8,111 bases of DNA from DATDMG01 sp036518955 (lineage in GTDB: Bacteria; Actinomycetota; Actinomycetes; Actinomycetales; Kineosporiaceae): positions 1 through 8,111 of the forward strand of contig DATDMG010000275.1 in NCBI GenBank assembly GCA_036518955.1, given 5' to 3'. The position numbers were made by a program, and so were the translations under genes. This document shows positions 1-5,577 of the stretch, in pieces. The notes under the pieces were generated by a model that was given only the letters and a program-made list of their open reading frames with translations, did not search any database and was not told the DNA's origin. Position 1 is the first letter of the stretch. The number at the start of each line of letters is the position of its first letter.

Positions 1-1271
1 ACCGCATCCGGGCCCTGGTGGAGTCGATGGGCGACCCGCAGAAGGCGTTCCGCGTGGTCCACGTCACCGGCACCAACGGCAAGACCTCGACGACCCGGAT
101 GATCGAGCGGCTGCTGCGGGAGCACGGCCTCCGGACGGGCCGGTTCACCAGCCCGCACCTGACCGACGTCCGGGAGCGGATCAGCCTCGACGGCCAGCCG
201 CTGGCACCGGACCGGTTCGTCGAGGTCTACCAGGAGGTGCTGCCGTACCTGGACGTGCTGGACGCCCGGCTCGACGAGGCCGACGCGCCGCGCCTGACGT
301 ACTTCGAGGTTCTGGTGGCGATGGCCTACGCGGCTTTCGCGGACGCGCCGGTCGACGTCGCGGTCGTCGAGGTGGGGATGGGCGGCGCCTGGGACGCCAC
401 CAATGTCGCGGACGGCGAGGTCGCCGTCGTCACCCCGGTCGCCGTCGACCACGAGCGCTTCCTCGGCCGGGACGTCGCCACCATCGCCGCGGAGAAGGCC
501 GGCATCATCAAGCCCGGCGCCGTCGCCGTCCTCGCCGAGCAGCTGCCGGAGGCCGCCGACGTGCTGCTGCAGCACGCGGCGCGGGTGGGAGCCCGCGCCG
601 CGTGCGAGAACGCGCACTTCGGCGTGGCCCACCGGGAGGTGGCGGTCGGCGGCCAACTCCTGACCCTCGGCGGCCTGGGGGCGTCCTACGACGGTGTCTT
701 CCTGCCGCTGTTCGGCCCCCACCAAGCGGGCAACGCGGCGGCGGCCCTGGCTGCGGTGGAGGTGTTCCTGGGCGGCGATCCCTCCGGGTCGGTGGTGCCG
801 CTGGACCCGGACGTCGTGCGGGCGGGCTTCGCCGGTGCCGACTCGCCGGGGCGGCTGGAGGTGGTCCGCCGCAGCCCCCTCGTCCTGGTCGACGCGGCGC
901 ACAACCCGGCCGGTGCGCTCGCACTGGCGGAGGGCGTCCGGGACGCGTTCACGTTCACCAAGCTGGTGGGCGTGGTCGGCGTCCTGTCGGACAAGGACCA
1001 CGTGGGCATCCTGGAGGCGCTGGAACCGATCCTCGACGAGGTGGTGGTGACCCGGTCGTCGTCCCCGCGCTCCACCCTGCCGGAGGATCTCCTCGAGTCG
1101 GCGTCGGACGTGTTCGGCGAACACCGGGTGACGATCGCCCAGCGCCTGGACGAGGCCATCGACGTCGCCGTCACGCTGGCCGAGGAGGACGGCCGGCCGG
1201 GCAGTGGCGTCCTGGTGACGGGCTCGGTCACGCTGGTCGCCGACGCCCGGACCCTGCTCGGAGCCCGGTAG
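1..1271 (+). CDS. folC: Folylpolyglutamate synthase / dihydrofolate synthase, 5' end missing
   Basis: FolC adds glutamate to folates and, in bifunctional forms, joins dihydropteroate to glutamate using ATP in the cytoplasm. The reading frame (first full codon at position 3) is already open at the window edge and reads RIRALVESMGDPQKAF, a normal internal start of this family, so the true start lies upstream; about 422 residues are present. Visible motifs are the ATP-binding loop HVTGTNGKTST (about 60-92), FTSPHL soon after (about 144-161), the EVGMGG..DATNV segment (about 369-407), AVDHERFLG and EKAGIIKPG (about 442-518; the Lys at 495-497 matches the lysine carbamylated in this fold), and the C-terminal domain motif VDAAHNP (about 888-911). 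It ends with TAG and is followed by DUF4233 after 12 bases, probably co-transcribed. Both Mur ligase-like domains are intact. Whether it is mono- or bifunctional cannot be decided by eye. Confidence 0.95.
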   Translation, partial: RIRALVESMGDPQKAFRVVHVTGTNGKTSTTRMIERLLREHGLRTGRFTSPHLTDVRERISLDGQPLAPDRFVEVYQEVLPYLDVLDARLDEADAPRLTYFEVLVAMAYAAFADAPVDVAVVEVGMGGAWDATNVADGEVAVVTPVAVDHERFLGRDVATIAAEKAGIIKPGAVAVLAEQLPEAADVLLQHAARVGARAACENAHFGVAHREVAVGGQLLTLGGLGASYDGVFLPLFGPHQAGNAAAALAAVEVFLGGDPSGSVVPLDPDVVRAGFAGADSPGRLEVVRRSPLVLVDAAHNPAGALALAEGVRDAFTFTKLVGVVGVLSDKDHVGILEALEPILDEVVVTRSSSPRSTLPEDLLESASDVFGEHRVTIAQRLDEAIDVAVTLAEEDGRPGSGVLVTGSVTLVADARTLLGAR

Positions 1272-1283
1272 GGGAGGAGGGAC

Positions 1284-1676
1284 GTGCGCTCGCCGCTGCG
1301 GACCCTGGCCGCCACCATGCTCGTGCTCGAGGCGTTCGTGCTGTTCTTCGCCACGCTCGTCGCCAAGGATCTGTCCGGGATCGGTCCCGGCCCGGCCCTG
1401 GGCGGTGGGGGTGGGCTGGCCCTGGCCTGCCTGCTGGCTGCCGGGCTGGCGCGGTTCCGGGCCGGACTCGCCGTCGGATGGGCCCTGCAGCTGGTGATGA
1501 TCGGAACCGGGTTCGTCGTCCCGATGATGTTCGGGATCGGGCTGCTCTTCACCGGGCTCTGGGCGGCCGCCCTGTTCGTCGGCACCAAGATCGAGCGTGA
1601 GCGGGCCTACGTGGCGCGCGTGCTGGCCGCCCGGCAGACCGCCCCCGACGACCCCACCGCGCCGCCGGAGGGCTGA
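1284..1676 (+). CDS. DUF4233 family membrane protein
   Basis: A 130-residue protein of unknown function starting at GTG 1284. Purine-rich GGGGAGGAGGGA at 1271-1282 gives a strong Shine-Dalgarno match (GGAGG at 1273-1277, six bases from the start). Four hydrophobic stretches are visible at about residues 8-27, 36-55, 62-82 and 84-102, with a glycine-rich turn (GGGGG, residues 40-44) at the start of the second. A charged cytoplasmic-looking tail follows (TKIERERAYVARVLAARQ) and ends in a Pro/Asp-rich tip. The LVLEAFVLFFA segment in helix 1, the size and the position directly behind folC match the DUF4233 family, which in actinobacteria commonly sits between folC and ndk. Its assignment rests on that synteny plus topology. 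No catalytic residues can be named. It probably shares the folC transcript, with only 12 bases between the genes. Confidence 0.85.
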   Translation: MRSPLRTLAATMLVLEAFVLFFATLVAKDLSGIGPGPALGGGGGLALACLLAAGLARFRAGLAVGWALQLVMIGTGFVVPMMFGIGLLFTGLWAAALFVGTKIERERAYVARVLAARQTAPDDPTAPPEG

Positions 1677-1710
1677 CGCACCCGAGGGCGTGATCGCTGC
1701 CCGGCGGGCT

Positions 1711-1740
1711 CCGTGCGGGGGGCCGGCACGGTTCCGCCTT
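1711..1740 (+). terminator. Weak candidate intrinsic terminator after DUF4233
   Basis: CCGTGC (1711-1716) can pair perfectly with GCACGG (1726-1731) around a 9-base G-rich loop, and the stem is followed by TTCCGCCTT. The stem has only 6 pairs and the T tract is interrupted, so this could end the folC-DUF4233 transcript or be chance in GC-rich DNA. The position, about 35 bases past the DUF4233 stop, is suitable. Confidence 0.3.
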
Positions 1741-1808
1741 GTCTGATCACGGTTGCATGCACGATCACGGCGGGGTGGGGGCGGGACCGAAGGCCCGGGA
1801 AGCGGGCT

Positions 1809-1827
1809 GGGGGGGAACGGATCCCCC
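1809..1827 (+). other. G7 tract with short G5/C5 hairpin
   Basis: Seven G in a row (1809-1815) are followed seven bases later by five C (1823-1827), allowing a 5-pair GC stem. The 3' side is not T-rich, so it is not a terminator. If the operon promoter lies upstream, this would be structure in the leader RNA; it may equally be chance. Confidence 0.2.
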
Positions 1828-1922
1828 GATCTCCCGACCCCGGTGAGCGCTTGATGCCCCACTGAGCGTGATTCGACGGTGGCAGAGTGTATGACACCCG
1901 GCGAGAACGGATGCCGGCGAAC

Positions 1923-1928
1923 AGGGAG
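1923..1928 (+). promoter_or_regulatory. Ribosome binding site deciding the hyfB start
   Basis: AGGGAG lies six bases before GTG 1935. The in-frame alternatives GTG 1887 and ATG 1911 lack a comparable site, and the residues between 1887 and 1934 (MYDTRRERMPANRECT) are polar and unlike the start of a membrane protein, whereas translation from 1935 begins directly with a hydrophobic helix. Confidence 0.7.
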
Positions 1929-1934
1929 TGCACG

Positions 1935-3938
1935 GTGTTCGGCACGGTGTTGTGCGCGGGTCTGGTGGCGATCGGCGGCGGTGGGCTCCTGGCCTGCGGG
2001 CGCCGGTCGCTCGGCGTGGCCCTGGCAGTTCAGGCCGCCGGTTCGGTCGCCGTGGCGGTCGCCGGGTTCGCGGTCCTGGCGACCGGGCGCGGCCTCGGCC
2101 AGGGGTTCGGCCGAGGGCTGACCGCCGGGTTCGCGCTGGAGCTGCGCTGGGGCGTGGACGGGCTGTCCGGCTTCTTCCTCGGCGCGCTCGGCACGGTCGC
2201 CGTGGCCGCCCTGACCTTCGCCCACCGGTACCTGCCGTGCACCCGCTCTCCTCGCGCGGTCGCCGCCCTGACGGCCCTGTTCCTGCTCGTGCTCGCGTTC
2301 GTGCTGTGCGCGCGTGACCCGTTCACGTTCCTGCTGGGCTGGGAGGCGATGAGCCTGGTGCCCGCGGCGGTGATCCTGGTGAGCCGGGACGCCGACCGGC
2401 CGGCCCGGCGCACGGTCTTCACCTACCTCGCGATCACGCACCTGGCCGGGGTGGCGACGTGGGTGGCCGTGCTGCTCGCGGCCCGGTCCGGGGCGCTCGA
2501 CGGCTCGCCGCCCGTCACCGGGTCGGCCCTGCAGCTCGTCGTCGCATCGGCGGCCCTGTTCGGGATGGGGACGAAAGCAGGGGTGATGCCCCTGCACGTC
2601 TGGCTGCCCCGGGCCCACCCGATGGCCCCCGCACCGGTCTCCGCCCTGATGAGCGGGATTATGATCAAGGTTGCCCTGTACGGTTTGGTCCGGGTGCTGA
2701 TCGAGTGGGTCGGGGTGCTGCCGGCGTGGTTCGGCATGCTGGTGCTGGCCGTCGGGGCGCTCTCCGCGCTCGGCGGGGTGGTGTACGCGCTGTTCCAGCA
2801 CGAGCTGAAGCGCCTGCTCGCCCTGCACTCGATCGAGAACGTCGGCATCATCCTGCTCGGCCTCGGCGCCTGCCTGGTCCTGCGCGCCCGCGGCGACGAC
2901 GGCTGGGCGGCCGTCGCGCTGGGCGCCTGTCTGTTGCACACCCTCAACCACGCGGTGTTCAAGGCGCTGCTCTTCCTCGGCGCGGGCGCGATCGAGCGCG
3001 CCACCGGGACGCTGAACCTGGACCGACTCGGCGGCCTGCTGCGTCGGATGCCGTGGACCGGTAGCTGCTTCGCCGTCGCGGCGATGGCCATCGCCGGTCT
3101 GCCCCCGCTCAACGGATTCGCCTCCGAGTGGCTCACCTTCCGGTCGCTGCTGCGGCTCCCGGCGCGCGGCGCCCTCGCCGATGGCGTCGCCGGCGTCCTC
3201 GCGCTGGCGGCCCTCGCCGCGACCGCCGGGCTCGCGGTGACGTGTTTCGTCAAGGTGGTCGGCCTGGTGCTCCTCGGACCGGACCGGCAGCGGCGCCCGG
3301 TCCAGGAGGCGCCGGTGTCGATGGTGGCGCCGATGGTGGCGCTGGCGGCCGGCTGCGTGGTGCTCGGCGTCGTCCCCGGAGTGCTGCTCCGCCCGCTGGC
3401 GGCGCTCGCGCCCTGGACGCACCCGGCGGCGGCCGAGCATCTCGCCCGGTACGTTCCGGGCGGCACCGGTCTGCCCGGCGGCGGCCCGGCCCTGGCGCTG
3501 CCGGGGTCGGGCGGCCTGCCCGCGCCCGGTCTGACCGCCGTCCTGGTCGCCCTCACCGCCGCACTGCTGCTGGCCCGTGGACGGCGCAGCGCGCCCCCGG
3601 CGCCGTCCTGGGCGTGCGGGCAGCAACTCGGTCCCGAACTGCTGTGGACGAGCGCCGGGTTCACCAAACCCCTACGCCTGGTGCTGGAGGGCGTGCTCCG
3701 GCCGCGGCGGCGGATCGCCGTCCGGGTGCACGCCGGTGTGGTGCAGGAGGTCAGGTACACCGGGAGCGTGCCCCCGCTCATCGACGAGCACCTGTACCGG
3801 CCCGTCGCCCGGCGCAGCCTGGCGGTCGCCGCCCGGGTGCGCCGGCTGCAGAGCGGCAGCCTGGGCACCTACGTCGGGTACCTGATCGCTCTGGTGGTCG
3901 GGCTGGTGGGCCTGGCGCGGTCGGGGGTGCTGCGGTGA
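1935..3938 (+). CDS. hyfB: Hydrogenase-4 subunit B-like proton-conducting membrane protein
   Basis: A 667-residue polytopic membrane protein of the antiporter-like NuoL/M/N (Proton_antipo_M) family, closest in layout to HyfB/HycC. Such subunits move protons or other ions across the membrane, driven by the attached redox arm. Family residues are visible: Glu137 in LGWEAMSLVPA, Lys214 in TKAGVMPLHVWLP followed by AHPMAPAPVSALMSG (228-241), Lys292 in HELKRLLALHSIENVG, His335/His339 and Lys343 in HTLNHAVFKALLF, GLPPLNGFASEW (388-399) and Lys440 in CFVKVVG. The C-terminal part carries the HyfB-type soluble segment (SWACGQQLGPELLWTS then GFTKPLR, about 558-581) and a last helix (about 645-661). A Gly/Pro-rich stretch at about 506-533 looks like a flexible loop. 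The start is GTG 1935, chosen by its ribosome binding site. The gene heads the operon and overlaps hyfC by 4 bases. It corresponds to M. tuberculosis Rv0083 by order and size. Transport of protons is inferred from the family. Confidence 0.9.
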   Translation: MFGTVLCAGLVAIGGGGLLACGRRSLGVALAVQAAGSVAVAVAGFAVLATGRGLGQGFGRGLTAGFALELRWGVDGLSGFFLGALGTVAVAALTFAHRYLPCTRSPRAVAALTALFLLVLAFVLCARDPFTFLLGWEAMSLVPAAVILVSRDADRPARRTVFTYLAITHLAGVATWVAVLLAARSGALDGSPPVTGSALQLVVASAALFGMGTKAGVMPLHVWLPRAHPMAPAPVSALMSGIMIKVALYGLVRVLIEWVGVLPAWFGMLVLAVGALSALGGVVYALFQHELKRLLALHSIENVGIILLGLGACLVLRARGDDGWAAVALGACLLHTLNHAVFKALLFLGAGAIERATGTLNLDRLGGLLRRMPWTGSCFAVAAMAIAGLPPLNGFASEWLTFRSLLRLPARGALADGVAGVLALAALAATAGLAVTCFVKVVGLVLLGPDRQRRPVQEAPVSMVAPMVALAAGCVVLGVVPGVLLRPLAALAPWTHPAAAEHLARYVPGGTGLPGGGPALALPGSGGLPAPGLTAVLVALTAALLLARGRRSAPPAPSWACGQQLGPELLWTSAGFTKPLRLVLEGVLRPRRRIAVRVHAGVVQEVRYTGSVPPLIDEHLYRPVARRSLAVAARVRRLQSGSLGTYVGYLIALVVGLVGLARSGVLR

Positions 3939-4870
3939 GCGGCGTCCCGATCCCCGCGGGGGCCGCGGCGGCCGCCGCACAGCTGTCCGGTCTGCTGCTG
4001 GCGCCCCTGGTGCCCGGGCTCGTGCAGCACCTCAAGGCCCGGCTGCAGGGCCGGCGGGGACCCTCGCCGCTGCAGCCCTACCGGGAACTGCGCCGGCTGT
4101 GGGGCAAGAGCGCGGTGACTGTGGACGGCGCCAGCGCGGTGTACCGGTTGGCCCCGGCGGTCGCGGCGGCGTCCCTGGGTACCTGCCTGCTGCTCGTGCC
4201 GGTCACCGCGGCCGCGCCCGGCCTGGGGGTTGGGCACGACGCCCTCGCCCTGGCCGGGCTGCTCGCCCTCGCCCGGTTCGCCGTGGCCGCTGCCGCCTGG
4301 GACACCGCCAACGGGTTCGCCCTGATGGGCGCCAGCCGCGACCTGATGATCGCGGTCTTCGTGGAGATCACCCTGGTCCTGGGCCTCGCGGTGGTCGCGC
4401 TGACGGCGTCCAGCACGGACCTGGCCGTGATGGTAGGGGCCACCGCGGGCCCCGGTGTCTGGTCCACCCCGGTCCTGGCCCTGGGCGCCACGGCGTTCGG
4501 GATCGTCACGATCGCCGAGACCGGCCGGCAGCCGGTCGACAATCCGGACACCCACCTGGAACTCACCATGGTCCACGAGGGGCCGCTGCTGGAGTACGCC
4601 GGGCGTGACCTGGCCTACCTGCAGTGGGCCGCGGCGGCCCGGCACTGGGTCGTGCTCGTGCTCGCGGCCGAGTTGTTCGTGCCGCACCCGGCCGCGCCCT
4701 GGGCGCAGCTGGCCACCCTGCCCGTCGCGCTGGCCGGGCTGTGCGCGGCGCTGGCCGTCACCGAGACCCTGGTCGCCAAGATGCGGATCCTCCGCGTGCC
4801 CCGGTTCCTCGCCGCGGGCGCGCTGATCGCCGGTCTCGGCGTGACGGCGAGCCTGGTGGGACTGGCGTGA
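3935..4870 (+). CDS. hyfC: Hydrogenase-4 subunit C / HycD-like membrane anchor (NuoH family)
   Basis: A 311-residue membrane protein of the NADHdh (complex I subunit 1, NuoH) family, which connects the catalytic arm to the ion-pumping subunits. The start is GTG 3935, overlapping the hyfB stop as GTGA, with only a weak G-rich site (3923-3927) upstream, so translation is probably coupled to hyfB. Diagnostic sequence: an N-terminal helix (about 15-30), then the cytoplasmic loop with KARLQGRRGPSPLQPYREL (34-52), Glu144 in FVEITLVLG, and the acidic signature AETGRQPVDNPDTHLELT (194-211) running into MVHEGPLLEYAGRDL (212-226). These give Glu195, Asp202, Asp205, Glu209, Glu215 and Glu220, matching the conserved acidic loop of HycD/HyfC. 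The length is usual for the family (about 310). The equivalent mycobacterial gene is named hycD. Whether a quinone binds here, as in complex I, cannot be told; group 4 hydrogenases usually use ferredoxin or formate instead. Confidence 0.93.
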   Translation: MSGVPIPAGAAAAAAQLSGLLLAPLVPGLVQHLKARLQGRRGPSPLQPYRELRRLWGKSAVTVDGASAVYRLAPAVAAASLGTCLLLVPVTAAAPGLGVGHDALALAGLLALARFAVAAAAWDTANGFALMGASRDLMIAVFVEITLVLGLAVVALTASSTDLAVMVGATAGPGVWSTPVLALGATAFGIVTIAETGRQPVDNPDTHLELTMVHEGPLLEYAGRDLAYLQWAAAARHWVVLVLAAELFVPHPAAPWAQLATLPVALAGLCAALAVTETLVAKMRILRVPRFLAAGALIAGLGVTASLVGLA

Positions 4871-4902
4871 GCGGCTCCGACCCGAGAATGGTGCACCCAT
4901 GA
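4867..4902 (+). other. 11-codon linker ORF joining hyfC and hyfE
   Basis: GTG 4867 overlaps the hyfC stop as GTGA and opens an 11-codon frame (VSGSDPRMVHP) whose TGA at 4900-4902 overlaps the hyfE ATG as ATGA. No good ribosome binding site precedes hyfE, so ribosomes finishing hyfC could restart at 4867, translate this short frame and restart again at hyfE. The sequence TGAGCGGCT at 4868-4876 is repeated at 4900-4908, so the two start regions look alike. This is inferred from the frames only; a chance arrangement is possible. Confidence 0.3.
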
Positions 4903-5513
4903 GCGGCTTCCCTGTCCTGGGCTGGATCCTGGTGGGCCTCGGCCTGGCCGTGGTGGCGCTGCAACGCCGCACGATCGCGCTCGGCGCGGTCACCGCGCAG
5001 GCGCTGCTGCTGGTCGCGCCGGCGCTGGCCGGAGCCCGGGACGGCGGGCAGTTGGCGGCGGCGATCGCCCTCGCCGTCCGGGCGCTGGCCCTGGCGACGG
5101 TCTTCCTGGTCGTCACGCACCGCACCCGGGACCCGAGGCCGGTCCAGCAGGGCAGCGCCCCCTTGCGCCGCGTCGCCCTCGCGGTGGCGCTGGCGCTCGC
5201 CCTGACCTGGCTGGTGCCGCACGTCGGCCTGCCCTCCCGAGGCCCCGAACGCGTCGTGCTCGCCCTGGTCGCCTTCGGACTGCTGGTGGCGGCCACCACC
5301 GCGGCCACGGTGTTCCAGGTGCTCGGCATCGTGCTGGTCGAGAACGGGCTGGCGCTGGCGGCGCTGCAGCTGCCCGGCACCTCCTGGCTGATCGAGCTCG
5401 GCGTCGCCTTCGACCTGACCCTGATCGCCGTCGTGGCGAGCGTCTTCCACGAGCGGATCTTCACCGAGTTCGGTGCCGGCGACACGTCGGCACTGGTGAC
5501 CCTGCGTGATTGA
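4899..5513 (+). CDS. hyfE: Hydrogenase-4 subunit E-like membrane protein
   Basis: A 204-residue membrane protein with about six hydrophobic segments, matching HyfE (named hycP in M. tuberculosis). In this family the C-terminal half resembles the NuoK-type subunit that helps form the proton path. The best evidence is that half: VLGIVLVENGLALAALQLPG (141-160), IELGVAFDLTLIAVV (165-179), then VFHERIFTEFGAGDTSALVT (182-201) and LRD. Glu148 (VENG) and Glu166 (IELG) are the buried acidic residues expected in such helices. The length is near the usual 200-220. ATG 4899 is the only start that fits the hydrophobic N-terminus (GFPVLGWILVGLGLAVV), yet the upstream sequence has only GAGAATGG 8 or more bases away, a poor ribosome site; coupling from hyfC by way of a short linker frame is the likely explanation. 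It lies 28 bases after hyfC and 64 before hyfF. Confidence 0.9.
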   Translation: MSGFPVLGWILVGLGLAVVALQRRTIALGAVTAQALLLVAPALAGARDGGQLAAAIALAVRALALATVFLVVTHRTRDPRPVQQGSAPLRRVALAVALALALTWLVPHVGLPSRGPERVVLALVAFGLLVAATTAATVFQVLGIVLVENGLALAALQLPGTSWLIELGVAFDLTLIAVVASVFHERIFTEFGAGDTSALVTLRD

Positions 5514-5528
5514 CGCCGCGAGCTGACC

Positions 5529-5560
5529 GATGCCGTGGCGGATGCGTCAGCCGCGGCATC
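5529..5560 (+). other. Strong hairpin between hyfE and hyfF
   Basis: GATGCCGTGGC (5529-5539) pairs with GCCGCGGCATC (5550-5560) over 11 pairs, all Watson-Crick except one G-T at 5536/5553. The 10-base loop could itself close with two further pairs (GA 5541-5542 with TC 5547-5548). No T tract follows; CTGATC and then the hyfF ribosome binding site come directly after, so it is not an intrinsic terminator. It fills most of the 64-base gap between two genes of one operon. Possible roles are mRNA processing or stability, or setting the relative translation of hyfE and hyfF. Confidence 0.55.
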
Positions 5561-5566
5561 CTGATC

Positions 5567-5572
5567 GAGGAG
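5567..5572 (+). promoter_or_regulatory. Ribosome binding site deciding the hyfF start
   Basis: GAGGAG lies five bases before ATG 5578. An in-frame ATG at 5530 falls inside the hairpin, has no such site and would add a polar 16-residue leader (MPWRMRQPRHPDRGVL), so 5578 is preferred. Confidence 0.75.
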
Positions 5573-5577
5573 TGTTG

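Larger units (their letters stand above)
1689..1874. promoter_or_regulatory. Cluster of four CGTGATC-like elements, possible operator
   Basis: CGTGATCG at 1689-1696 recurs as its exact reverse complement CGATCACG at 1762-1769. A second reverse copy, TGATCACG, lies at 1744-1751, and a degenerate forward copy, CGTGATTC, at 1867-1874. The two reverse copies share GATCACGG (1745-1752 and 1763-1770) as direct repeats with starts 18 bases apart, separated by a spacer that contains the palindrome TGCATGCA (1754-1761). Repeated short half-sites ahead of an operon suggest binding of a regulator, but no regulator gene is in the window and no known consensus is recognised. The function is inferred only from repetition and location. 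Confidence 0.3.
1677..1934. other. Intergenic region between DUF4233 and the hydrogenase operon
   Basis: No convincing gene lies in this 258-base gap. It contains a weak candidate terminator, four CGTGATC-like elements on both strands, the 8-base palindrome TGCATGCA (1754-1761), a G7 tract (1809-1815) able to pair with C5 (1823-1827), and the ribosome binding site of hyfB. The operon promoter must be here or further upstream. I could not find a clear -35/-10 pair. The best -10-like hexamer is TATGAC at 1890-1895, which lacks the final T and has no good -35 partner. In-frame GTG 1887 and ATG 1911 would extend hyfB into this region but are less likely starts. Confidence 0.7.

Noticed and set aside
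602..1600. Long + strand frame running across the end of folC and through DUF4233
   Set aside because: It gives an Arg/Gly-rich product without motifs, while the other frames hold FolC and DUF4233 with clear motifs and ribosome binding sites.
1811..1827. G5/C5 hairpin as an intrinsic terminator
   Set aside because: Only five pairs and no T tract follow; GATCTCCCGACCC comes next.
1877..1910. TATGAC (1890-1895) as the operon -10 box
   Set aside because: It lacks the final T of TANNNT, and no TTGAC-like -35 lies 16-19 bases upstream; the nearest TTGATG is 33 bases away.
1887..1934. Longer starts for hyfB at GTG 1887 or ATG 1911
   Set aside because: They would add a charged leader and lack a good ribosome site, whereas AGGGAG is well placed for GTG 1935.
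5530..5577. Longer start for hyfF at ATG 5530
   Set aside because: The added residues are polar, the codon lies within the hairpin stem, and GAGGAG is correctly placed for ATG 5578.
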